Source: Clostridia bacterium (GTDB taxonomy: Bacteria; Bacillota; Clostridia; Oscillospirales; Acutalibacteraceae). Taken from it: a stretch of DNA of 9,388 nt. Location of the stretch: the NCBI GenBank assembly GCA_017559885.1, contig JAFYQN010000169.1, forward strand, positions 1 through 9,388. The letters run 5' to 3'. Positions 1-6,906 of this stretch are shown here, in pieces (position 1 is the first letter of the stretch; each line of letters starts with the position of its first letter). The notes below the pieces were generated by a model. That model searched no databases. It worked only from the letters and a program-made list of their open reading frames with translations, and was not told the origin of the DNA. The translations under genes were made by a program, and so were the position numbers.

Positions 1-1
1 G

Positions 2-1096
2 ACCGATAAACTTATGTTAATACTTTGTATTTTTGCCACAAGCTACGGTTGTTTGGCAGTGTTTTCTGCAACGAGATATCTCGACACGTTGCGTCCGTTA
101 TTTGTTCAAATTATAGGTATGCTTATTGGCATTGCTGCCGCAATAGTTATTTCGAGCATAGATTATGAACGATTTTCAAAATATTGGTTTTTGTTTGCAG
201 CGCTTGGAATAATCCCCGTAATACTAACCTTTTTTATTGGTTGGGCGCCTGAAGGTACCGACGATAAGGCGTGGCTTGATTTGGGAATTACAACCTTTCA
301 ACCGTCAGAACTTTTAAAGATTTGTTTTATAATTACTTTTTCAGGTCATTTAAGCAAAGTTAAGGATAATATAAATAAGTTAAAATATTTGATTCCCGTG
401 TGCGCTCACGGCGCAATTCCGGTAGTGTTGATACATTTTCAGGGTGACGACGGTACGGCGCTTGTTTTTGCCATTATGGTGCTTTGTATGATGTGGGCGG
501 CAGGTGTTTCGTGGAAGTATTTTATATTGGCATTCAGCTTGCTTGCGGCGGCATCGCCACTGATTTATTTTATAATAATGAACGATGAACAACGCACCCG
601 ACTTGTTAATATGTTTGATATAGAATCAGATATTATGGGCGCTACTTATCAGCAGTATCGCGGTCGTATGGCGCTTGCAAACGGCGGTCTTGGCGGACAA
701 GGGTTATTCCAAGGCAGTCTTACCCAAATGGGCGGTGTGCCTGAGGGTCAAAATGACTTTATCTTTGTAAGTATAGGCGAAGAAATGGGTTTTGCTCTCG
801 GTTGTATGCTTGTGCTTTTGGTAGTGTCGGCAATATGTTTTAGGTCCATAAATATTGCGCGAAACTGTAACAAACAAAACGGAAAAATTATTTGCGTTGG
901 CTTTTTTGGAATGATTTTTGCGCAAATGGTTATTAACGTTGGTATGTGTATTGCGCTTATGCCGGTTATTGGTGTAACGTTACCGTTTTTTAGCGCGGGC
1001 GGTACTTCGCTTATGTGTGTATATTTAGGTGTAGGACTTGTGCTTAGCGTGTATAAACATCGAAATTCAAGAACATTATATCTTCGCGATAAGTAG
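2..1096 (+). CDS. rodA: RodA/FtsW-family (SEDS) peptidoglycan glycosyltransferase, 5' partial
   Basis: SEDS-family membrane protein that polymerises lipid II into glycan strands, normally paired with a class B PBP. About ten hydrophobic segments are visible, the first in LILCIFATSYGCLAVFSAT. Family motifs in order: FQPSELLK (near nt 300), DDGTALVF (usual form DLGTALV), ANGGLGGQGLFQGS, NDFIFVSIGEEMG, and the C-terminal MPVIGVTLPFFSAGGTS. The Asp of the NDFIF motif (codon 755-757) corresponds to the catalytic Asp of SEDS polymerases. IGEE rather than the IAEE usual in FtsW favours RodA, though FtsW/SpoVE cannot be fully excluded. The reading frame is open to the left edge. The first ATG (nt 14) falls where membrane segment 1 already begins, and family members usually have 10-40 residues before it, so the true start is probably outside the window. 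The stop TAG (1094-1096) overlaps the ribosome binding site of the next gene. Confidence 0.92.
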   Translation, partial: TDKLMLILCIFATSYGCLAVFSATRYLDTLRPLFVQIIGMLIGIAAAIVISSIDYERFSKYWFLFAALGIIPVILTFFIGWAPEGTDDKAWLDLGITTFQPSELLKICFIITFSGHLSKVKDNINKLKYLIPVCAHGAIPVVLIHFQGDDGTALVFAIMVLCMMWAAGVSWKYFILAFSLLAAASPLIYFIIMNDEQRTRLVNMFDIESDIMGATYQQYRGRMALANGGLGGQGLFQGSLTQMGGVPEGQNDFIFVSIGEEMGFALGCMLVLLVVSAICFRSINIARNCNKQNGKIICVGFFGMIFAQMVINVGMCIALMPVIGVTLPFFSAGGTSLMCVYLGVGLVLSVYKHRNSRTLYLRDK

Positions 1097-1100
1097 AGGA
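1095..1100 (+). promoter_or_regulatory. Ribosome binding site deciding the beta-galactosidase start
   Basis: AGAGGA lies 6 nt before ATG 1107 and overlaps the last bases of the upstream rodA stop codon. The frame is open upstream to an ATG at 1038 inside rodA, but that start has no such site and would add 23 residues unlike the family. ATG 1107 (MRIYENPFKTSENR) is therefore chosen. Confidence 0.8.
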
Positions 1101-1106
1101 ATCATT

Positions 1107-3920
1107 ATGAGAATTTATGAAAACCCATTTAAAACAAGTGAGAACCGTCTTCCACAAAGAAGTTATTATATTCCTTCAGGTGTGTCGGAATATAATCTGC
1201 TTAACGGTACTTGGAATTTTAAGTATTTTTCACGAGAGGTTGATGTTTCTGATATAATTACCGATTGGGACACAATACCTGTGCCGTCAAGTTGGCAAAC
1301 CGAGGGGTATGATATACCTAACTACTCCAATCAGGAGTATCCTTATCCTGTTGATATGCCTTATGCGCCTGACGATAACCCTTGCGGTGTTTATAATCGT
1401 AAGTTTAATATTGCTAAACTTTGGGGTAAGGTGTATTTTGTGCTCGAGGGCGTGTCTTCTTGCGCGTTTCTTTATATAAACGGTAATTATGTGGGCTTTA
1501 CCGAGGGAAGTCATTTACAAGCCGAATTTGACATAACCGAATACGTAACCGAGGGCGAAAATGATATTACCGTAAAGGTACTTAAATGGTGTTGCGGAAG
1601 TTATCTTGAGTGTCAGGACTTCTTTAGAATGAACGGTATTTTCCGTGATTGCTATATATTACAACGTCCGTTTGACCACGTTGTTGATATTGATGTTTTT
1701 GCTCGCGATAATAAAATCATAGTTAACGCAGGTAAAGAAATTAATGCCGAATTATATGATACAAACGGCATATTGCTTGATAAACAAAGCGGTGAAAATG
1801 TAGAATTTTTTGTTGAAAATCCTGTTTTTTGGAGCGCCGAAAAACCAAAACTCTACACCGTTAAGATAACACGCGATGGCGAAGAAATTGTTCAAAAAAC
1901 CGCATTTAGAACTATTGAAATTTCAAACGATAGGGAGTTGCTTATAAACGGTGTACCCGTTAAACTTTATGGTGTAAATCATCACGATACAAGCGCTACG
2001 GGCGGTTGGTATCAAACCGATGAAGAACTTTTGCAGGACGTAAAGTTAATGAAAAAACTTAACATCAACTGTGTGCGCACTTCTCACTATCCGCCACCAC
2101 CAAAGTTTGTTGAGCTTTGTGATGAGTACGGTCTTTACGTTATACTTGAGTGTGATATAGAAACCCACGGTTTTATTTGTCGTTACGCGTCACAACCATA
2201 TAACTATACCGAACCTGCCGGCAACTGGCCGGGTACACACCCCGATTGGAAAAAAGAACACGTTGAGCGTATGATAAGAACTGTAGGACGTGACAAAAAC
2301 CACGTTAGTATTATTATGTGGTCGCTTGGTAACGAGTCGGGTCATGGCGATAACTTTGTCGCTATGGCAGACTACGTAAAGAGTTTGGGTGATGGGCGTC
2401 TTTGCCATTGGGAGTGTTCTTGCCGTGAAGGTTTCCCCGGTGTGTCACAGGTTTATTCTCGTATGTATTCTTCGCACGAAGCGATAGAAGAATTTATTGT
2501 AAACCCCGAAATAAAAGAGCCGATATTCCTTTGTGAATATTCTCACGCTATGGGTAATGGCCCCGGTGACGTATACGCTTACGTAGAGCAATTCCACAAG
2601 CACAAGTCGTTTATAGGCGGTTGTGTTTGGGAGTGGGCAGATCACACGGTGTTTAAAGACGGTGTGCCATGTTACGGCGGCGATTTCGAGGGCGAACTCG
2701 TTAACTTTGGCGAGTTTTGTTGCGATGGTATGGTCTTTTATGACCGTACGTTAAAGGCAGGCTCGTTAGAGGTTAAAGCCGCTTATCAACCTATTGCAAC
2801 ATCGTTTGAAAACGGTGTTCTAACTGTCAAAAACCGTTATAGTTTTACAAATCTTAACGAGTTTAAGTTTGCGTATAGTATTGTCGCAGATGATAAAACA
2901 GTTTATGAAAATAACCTTGTTTTAGACCTTGAACCACTTTGTGAAACCAATATAAAAATTGATATTCCCGAGCTTTACTGTCAGTATGGCGCGTATGTTA
3001 ACTGTGAACTTATAAATGGCGATGAGATGCTTGCGCACACTCAACACAAACTACCGTTTGAGGCAGTAAAGGATGAGGCATTGCCATTAGCCGAGGTCAA
3101 GGAAATAGGTAACGACTATGTTATCGAGGGCGATAACTTCCGTTATGTTTTCTCTCGTCACGACGGTAACTTTACCGATATCCAAATCGATGGCGAAAAA
3201 CAAATTTGCGACACAATAAAACTTGGTTGTTGGCGCGCTCCTACCGATAACGACCGCAAGGAAAAGGTGAACTGGGGTACAACGTGGGTAGGCGAGTTTT
3301 ATCACACCCGTTTTGGTAAGGTTTACGAGTGCGAGTGTAACAATAACGTAATTATCGTAAAGGGTAGCGTTTCGGCAGTAAGCCGTATGCCTTGGATAAG
3401 ATACACCCTTACTGTAAGCGTTGACATTTTAGGCAAAATAAACATTTCACTCGACGGTGATATTCGCGAAAATGCCTATTGGCTACCACGACTTGGGTTT
3501 GAAACTATATTACCAAGTGAAAATGCCGAGTTTAAATATTTTGCAAACGGTCCGTATGAAAGTTATCTTGATATGTGCCATGCAGGCGCTGTTGGTATGT
3601 ACCAAAGTCATGCCGATTATGAATATGTAAATTATATTCGTCCTCAAGAGCACGGTAATCATACGGGCGCAAAAATGCTTAACATTGGTAAAATGTGTAT
3701 AGAAAGCGATAACTTTGAGTTTAACGTTTCGTCATATAGTTCTGCTGCGTTAACCAAAGCCGAGCATATTGATGAACTCAATAAAGACGGTAAAACACAT
3801 TTGCGTATTGATTATAAAGTATCGGGAATAGGTTCAAATTCTTGTGGACCACAACTTGCAGAAAAATACAGAGTTAACGAAAAAAAGATAAACTTTAACT
3901 TTACAATTAAACCAATATAA
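1107..3920 (+). CDS. lacZ: Beta-galactosidase, LacZ-type glycoside hydrolase family 2
   Basis: 937-residue enzyme hydrolysing terminal beta-D-galactosides such as lactose by a retaining mechanism. No signal peptide, so probably cytoplasmic. Domains in order: N-terminal sugar-binding jelly roll (about 30-190, ending near NGIFRDCY), Ig-like domain (about 195-270), TIM barrel (about 275-555), second Ig-like domain (about 565-660) and the C-terminal Bgal_small_N domain (about 670-935, with FANGPYESY and RPQEHGN). Catalytic residues are visible: acid/base Glu410 in WSLGNESGHG and nucleophile Glu477 in LCEYSHAMGN. Glu352 and His354 in DIETHG match the Mg2+ ligands of E. coli LacZ. E. coli LacZ has 1023 residues, so this is a somewhat shorter relative. 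It follows rodA by 10 nt, probably on the same transcript, and ends at an intrinsic terminator. No sugar transporter or regulator is next to it. The family is certain; lactose as the natural substrate is an inference. Confidence 0.96.
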   Translation: MRIYENPFKTSENRLPQRSYYIPSGVSEYNLLNGTWNFKYFSREVDVSDIITDWDTIPVPSSWQTEGYDIPNYSNQEYPYPVDMPYAPDDNPCGVYNRKFNIAKLWGKVYFVLEGVSSCAFLYINGNYVGFTEGSHLQAEFDITEYVTEGENDITVKVLKWCCGSYLECQDFFRMNGIFRDCYILQRPFDHVVDIDVFARDNKIIVNAGKEINAELYDTNGILLDKQSGENVEFFVENPVFWSAEKPKLYTVKITRDGEEIVQKTAFRTIEISNDRELLINGVPVKLYGVNHHDTSATGGWYQTDEELLQDVKLMKKLNINCVRTSHYPPPPKFVELCDEYGLYVILECDIETHGFICRYASQPYNYTEPAGNWPGTHPDWKKEHVERMIRTVGRDKNHVSIIMWSLGNESGHGDNFVAMADYVKSLGDGRLCHWECSCREGFPGVSQVYSRMYSSHEAIEEFIVNPEIKEPIFLCEYSHAMGNGPGDVYAYVEQFHKHKSFIGGCVWEWADHTVFKDGVPCYGGDFEGELVNFGEFCCDGMVFYDRTLKAGSLEVKAAYQPIATSFENGVLTVKNRYSFTNLNEFKFAYSIVADDKTVYENNLVLDLEPLCETNIKIDIPELYCQYGAYVNCELINGDEMLAHTQHKLPFEAVKDEALPLAEVKEIGNDYVIEGDNFRYVFSRHDGNFTDIQIDGEKQICDTIKLGCWRAPTDNDRKEKVNWGTTWVGEFYHTRFGKVYECECNNNVIIVKGSVSAVSRMPWIRYTLTVSVDILGKINISLDGDIRENAYWLPRLGFETILPSENAEFKYFANGPYESYLDMCHAGAVGMYQSHADYEYVNYIRPQEHGNHTGAKMLNIGKMCIESDNFEFNVSSYSSAALTKAEHIDELNKDGKTHLRIDYKVSGIGSNSCGPQLAEKYRVNEKKINFNFTIKPI

Positions 3921-3922
3921 TG

Positions 3923-3967
3923 AAAAAACTCGCCAACTAACAGTTAGCGAGTTTTTTGTTTTTTATT
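3923..3967 (+). terminator. Rho-independent terminator after the beta-galactosidase gene
   Basis: An 11-bp stem pairs 3923-3933 (AAAAAACTCGC) with 3947-3957 (GCGAGTTTTTT). After one C/A mismatch it continues with AACT/AGTT (3935-3938 with 3942-3945) around an AAC loop. A T-rich tail follows. It starts 3 nt after the stop codon. The A-tract on the left arm would let it also stop transcription from the other strand, but no gene there needs this. Confidence 0.93.
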
Positions 3968-3984
3968 CATAAATTTTTCTTTAT

Positions 3985-4013
3985 TTCATAGCATAAATAT
4001 GGTAAAATATAAA
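3985..4013 (+). promoter_or_regulatory. Candidate sigma-A promoter for the beta-CASP RNase gene
   Basis: Two overlapping readings are possible. One is TTCATA (3985-3990), a 17-bp spacer, then TATAAA (4008-4013). The other is an extended -10, TG-G-TAAAAT (4000-4008), with a weak -35 upstream. Either would start RNA around 4015-4020, about 30 nt before the start codon. A promoter is expected here because a strong terminator lies just upstream. The exact boxes are uncertain. Confidence 0.6.
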
Positions 4014-4033
4014 TGGAAAGAAAAAATTACGTT

Positions 4034-4038
4034 AGGAG
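4034..4038 (+). promoter_or_regulatory. Ribosome binding site of the beta-CASP RNase gene
   Basis: AGGAG lies 9 nt before ATG 4048, the strongest Shine-Dalgarno match in the window. It supports the start at MKITFLGAAHEVTGS, which is also where the metallo-beta-lactamase fold normally begins. Confidence 0.85.
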
Positions 4039-4047
4039 TGTGTTGGT

Positions 4048-5649
4048 ATGAAAATTACATTTTTAGGCGCGGCGCATGAGGTTACAGGTTCTTGTACGTT
4101 GCTTGAAGCAAATGGTAAAAACATACTTATCGACTGCGGTCTGGAACAGGGTATTGATATATACGAAAATTGTGAAATTCCTGTTGCCGCTTGCGATATT
4201 GACGCCGTGTGTCTTACTCACGCGCATATCGACCACTCGGGAAAAATTCCCGCGCTTGTAGCCGAAGGTTTTAAAGGCGAAATTTATTCCACCCTTGCTA
4301 CTCGAAAACTTTGCAATATTATGCTTCGCGATTCGGCGCACATACAAGAGTTTGAAGCCGAGTGGCGCAACCGTAAAGCAAAACGCGCAGGACAAGGGGA
4401 ATACGTACCGCTTTACACCCTACAGGATGCCGAAAACGCATTAAAGCTTTTTAAACATTATGATTACAATGAGCCAACCGAAATTTTTGACGGTGTTAGA
4501 ATTACGTTTATAGACGCAGGTCATTTGCTTGGTTCGGCAAGTATTTTATTTGAAATTACCGAGGGCGAAAAAACCGAAAGAATTATATTTTCGGGTGACC
4601 TTGGCAATACCAACCGTCCGCTTATAAACGACTCAAGCAATCCACCCGTTGCCGACTATGTTGTTGTTGAATCAACCTACGGCGACCGTACGCACGGCGC
4701 TCGACCTGATTACACAGCGCAACTTACCGAAATTTTACAAGAAACCTTTGATAGAGGCGGTAACGTAGTTATCCCTTCTTTTGCGGTAGGTAGAACACAA
4801 GAAATGCTTTATTTAATTCGCAATATTAAAGAGCAAGGACTTGTAAAAAACCACGCTAACTTTGCCGTTTATGTCGATAGTCCCTTGGCGGTAGAAGCGA
4901 CAAATATTTATTCATCGGGCCTTACCGATTATTACGACAGTGAAACACTTGACCTTTTAGAGCAGGGCATTGACCCCATACGATTTAACGGCCTAAAATT
5001 ATCGGTAACTTCCGACGATTCTAAAATGATAAACTTTGACGAAAGCCCAAAGGTTATACTTTCGGCTTCGGGTATGTGTGAAGCAGGACGAATTCGCCAC
5101 CATTTAAAGCACAACCTATGGCGAAGCGACAGCACAATACTTTTTGTTGGTTATCAGTCAGAGGGTACAGTTGGTCGTAAACTTGTTGACGGCGAGACTA
5201 CTGTAAAACTTTTTGGCGAAGAAATAAACGTCAAAGCGCGTATTGCCACGCTTCAAGGCATTAGCGGTCATGCCGACCGTGATATGATGCTTGATTGGTT
5301 ATCACATACAAAATCCACCGTAAAAACAGTTTTTGTAAACCACGGTGACGATAGTGTTTGCGATATCTTTGCAGCCGATATTGAAACAAAACTTGGCATA
5401 AAAGCGATAGCGCCCTTTAGCGGCGATAAATATGACCTTATGACAGGCGAGTGCTTGGAAAAAGGCAGAATTGTTCGCATTGAAAAAAGAAGCGAGGGAC
5501 GCCACCGCGCCGATACAGTTTTTGCCCGTCTTTATGCCGCAGGTCAGCGTTTGCTTTCGGTTATTAACAAAAACAAAGAAAGTTCTAACAAAGAAATTGC
5601 AAAGTTTGCTGACCAGATAACAGCTCTTTGCGATAAATATGATAAATAA
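4048..5649 (+). CDS. Beta-CASP metallo-beta-lactamase-fold ribonuclease (CPSF73/YSH1-like)
   Basis: 533-residue soluble protein of the zinc-dependent MBL/beta-CASP nuclease group, which cleaves or trims RNA. The start reads ITFLGAAHEVTGSC, typical of the group. Metal-site motifs: His58-Ala-His60-Ile-Asp62-His63 (motif 2), His159 in DAGHLLGSA (motif 3) and Asp184 in FSGDLGN (motif 4). Beta-CASP part: ESTYGDR, PSFAVGRTQE, YVDSPLA, SASGMCEAGR, GYQSEGTVGR, then His408 in SGHAD and His432 in VNHGD. The RMMBL region closes the fold and about 60 basic/charged residues follow. There is no N-terminal KH domain, unlike archaeal CPSF homologues, and it lacks the RNase J layout, so it is the bacterial stand-alone type. 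It has its own promoter and is followed directly by a structured repeat whose first base is the last base of its stop codon. Family assignment is firm; its RNA targets are unknown. Confidence 0.93.
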   Translation: MKITFLGAAHEVTGSCTLLEANGKNILIDCGLEQGIDIYENCEIPVAACDIDAVCLTHAHIDHSGKIPALVAEGFKGEIYSTLATRKLCNIMLRDSAHIQEFEAEWRNRKAKRAGQGEYVPLYTLQDAENALKLFKHYDYNEPTEIFDGVRITFIDAGHLLGSASILFEITEGEKTERIIFSGDLGNTNRPLINDSSNPPVADYVVVESTYGDRTHGARPDYTAQLTEILQETFDRGGNVVIPSFAVGRTQEMLYLIRNIKEQGLVKNHANFAVYVDSPLAVEATNIYSSGLTDYYDSETLDLLEQGIDPIRFNGLKLSVTSDDSKMINFDESPKVILSASGMCEAGRIRHHLKHNLWRSDSTILFVGYQSEGTVGRKLVDGETTVKLFGEEINVKARIATLQGISGHADRDMMLDWLSHTKSTVKTVFVNHGDDSVCDIFAADIETKLGIKAIAPFSGDKYDLMTGECLEKGRIVRIEKRSEGRHRADTVFARLYAAGQRLLSVINKNKESSNKEIAKFADQITALCDKYDK

Positions 5650-5752
5650 GTTTGAGTAAATTTGCCCACATCACCATTTTTTGTTTGGGGCGGTACATTA
5701 GTACAGCACCACTCACGGCAAAACGACACTGTGAACAAATTTCTTTCAAACT
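5649..5752 (+). repeat. Structured intergenic element, copy 1 (putative ncRNA or palindromic MITE-like repeat)
   Basis: A 104-nt element bounded by AGTTTGA and its reverse complement TCAAACT. It aligns over its whole length with 8887-8989: 84 identical columns out of about 105, 18 substitutions and 3 gap positions. Proposed pairing: ends 5649-5655 with 5746-5752; AAATTTG 5658-5664 with CAAATTT 5736-5742; CACA 5667-5670 with TGTG 5730-5733; TTTTG 5679-5683 with CAAAA 5719-5723; and an apical hairpin GTAC 5693-5696 / GTAC 5701-5704 with loop ATTA. It fills most of the gap between the RNase gene and deoD, beginning on the last base of the RNase stop codon and ending 34 nt before deoD. No T-tract follows, so it is not a standard terminator. 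I do not recognise the family. Confidence 0.8.
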
Positions 5753-5769
5753 TTGGATTTATGTTTTTT

Positions 5770-5775
5770 AGAAGG
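5770..5775 (+). promoter_or_regulatory. Ribosome binding site deciding the deoD start
   Basis: AGAAGG lies 11 nt before ATG 5787 but only 2 nt before the in-frame GTG 5778, too close to serve it. ATG 5787 gives MANYPTPHIN, matching the MATPHIN start of E. coli DeoD apart from a two-residue insertion. Confidence 0.8.
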
Positions 5776-5786
5776 TAGTGAAAATT

Positions 5787-6503
5787 ATGGCTAATTATCC
5801 AACCCCACATATAAATGCAACACCCAATGATTTTGCAAAAACCGTGCTTATGCCGGGCGACCCTTTGCGCGCAAAATTTATTGCCGAAAACTTTCTTGAA
5901 AACGTTCGCCTTGTAAATAGCGTTCGTGGTATTAACGGTTATACGGGCAGCTACAATGGAGTGCCCGTATCGGTTATGGCAAGCGGTATGGGAATGCCCA
6001 GTATGGCAATTTATTCTTATGAACTTTTTAACTTTTTCGGTGTTGAAAATATTATCCGCATTGGTTCGGCGGGCTCAATAAACAATGATATAAAAGTGCG
6101 CGATATTGTTGTAGGCATGGGTGCTTGCACCAATTCAAATTATGCATCACAATACGGATTAAACGGCACTTTTGCGCCTATTTGTAGTTATAAGTTACTT
6201 AAAACCTGCACCGATACTGCAAGCAAATTGGGCTTTGATATAAAGGTGGGTAATCTTTATTCGTCCGACACATTTTACGATGATAGTGGTTCTACTATCA
6301 ATTGGGGTAAAATGGGTGTAATGGCGGTCGAAATGGAAGCCGCGGCGCTTTATATGAATGCGGCAAGAGCAGGCAAAAACGCCCTTGCAATTTGTACAAT
6401 ATCCGACCACATTTTAACGGGCGAGGCAACCACTGCCGAGGAACGTCAAAACACCTTTACCGATATGATGAAACTTGCATTGGAGACTGCAATTAAACTA
6501 TGA
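5787..6503 (+). CDS. deoD: Purine-nucleoside phosphorylase, DeoD type
   Basis: 238-residue cytosolic enzyme of the hexameric PNP family (E. coli DeoD has 239). It cleaves purine (deoxy)nucleosides with phosphate to a free base and (deoxy)ribose-1-phosphate. Visible motifs: His8 in TPHIN (reaches the neighbouring active site), Gly24 and Arg28 in MPGDPLRAK (phosphate), RIGSAG (phosphate-binding Arg and Ser), VRDIVVGMGACT, Glu182-Met183-Glu184 in VEMEAA (ribose binding) and Ser206-Asp207 in TISDHI, where Asp207 is the expected purine-protonating acid. TTAEERQNTF near the C-terminus is also conserved. It is the first gene of a salvage cluster; its TGA stop overlaps the cdd start as ATGA, suggesting translational coupling. 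No clear promoter is seen between it and the RNase gene, so its transcript may start upstream or inside the repeat. Confidence 0.97.
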   Translation: MANYPTPHINATPNDFAKTVLMPGDPLRAKFIAENFLENVRLVNSVRGINGYTGSYNGVPVSVMASGMGMPSMAIYSYELFNFFGVENIIRIGSAGSINNDIKVRDIVVGMGACTNSNYASQYGLNGTFAPICSYKLLKTCTDTASKLGFDIKVGNLYSSDTFYDDSGSTINWGKMGVMAVEMEAAALYMNAARAGKNALAICTISDHILTGEATTAEERQNTFTDMMKLALETAIKL

Positions 6504-6901
6504 ATAAATTAGATTTATGTAAAAAGGCGATAGATGCGACAACTTATTCTTATTCGCCTTATTCAAACTGCAAAGTTGGCGCGGCATTGCTTACAAAAAG
6601 CGGCAAGGTATATACCGGTTGCAATATTGAAAACGCATCATTTTCAGCTACAATATGCGCCGAGCGCGTAGCTTTTTCAAAAGCCGTAAGCGAGGGCGAA
6701 AAAGATTTTGAGGCAATTGCAGTTGTAGGGAAAATAGATAATAATATAAAAGTCTTTACACCTTGTGGCGTATGCCGACAGGTTATGACAGAGTTTTGTG
6801 ACGGCGATTTTAAAATATTTGTTGTAACGGGCGAAAATAGTTTTAACGAATATACTTTGTCACAACTACTGCCTAATTCTTTCGCTTTAAAGGAAAAATA
6901 A
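6500..6901 (+). CDS. cdd: Cytidine deaminase, tetrameric zinc type
   Basis: 133-residue enzyme, close in length to B. subtilis Cdd (136). It deaminates cytidine and deoxycytidine to uridine and deoxyuridine. Zinc site: Cys53 and the proton-shuttling Glu55 in TICAERVA, with Cys89 and Cys92 in PCGVCRQ. Three Cys ligands mark the tetrameric class. SPYSNCKVGAAL and GCNIENASF, which bind the nucleoside, are intact. The start ATG overlaps the deoD stop by 4 nt; a weak GGAG (6482-6485) lies 14 nt upstream, so reinitiation after deoD is likely. Its product is a substrate of the next enzyme, Pdp, which explains the gene order. Confidence 0.97.
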   Translation: MNKLDLCKKAIDATTYSYSPYSNCKVGAALLTKSGKVYTGCNIENASFSATICAERVAFSKAVSEGEKDFEAIAVVGKIDNNIKVFTPCGVCRQVMTEFCDGDFKIFVVTGENSFNEYTLSQLLPNSFALKEK

Positions 6902-6906
6902 ATTAT

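Noticed and set aside
380..592. Minus-strand open frames throughout the window, such as 380-592, 4063-4395, 7293-7694 and 8695-8958
   Set aside because: They lie opposite strongly supported genes, have no recognisable motifs and are explained as shadow frames.
1038..1106. Upstream ATG extending the beta-galactosidase by 23 residues
   Set aside because: It lies inside rodA without a ribosome binding site, the extra residues do not resemble GH2 N-termini, and ATG 1107 has AGAGGA at good spacing.
1040..1106. A catabolite-responsive (cre) operator before the beta-galactosidase
   Set aside because: No sequence close to the TGWAANCGNTNWCA consensus is seen between the end of rodA and ATG 1107.
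4076..4261. Small + strand open frame inside the beta-CASP RNase gene
   Set aside because: It is out of frame with the metal-binding motifs of the real gene and has no family features.
5649..5752. Reading the repeat copies as ordinary Rho-independent terminators
   Set aside because: The outer stem is interrupted and AT-rich and no T-tract directly follows either copy on the + strand; the true terminator style of this genome is seen at 3923-3967.
5778..5786. GTG start for deoD three codons upstream
   Set aside because: The ribosome binding site would be only 2 nt away and the family start (M-A-...-TPHIN) fits ATG 5787.
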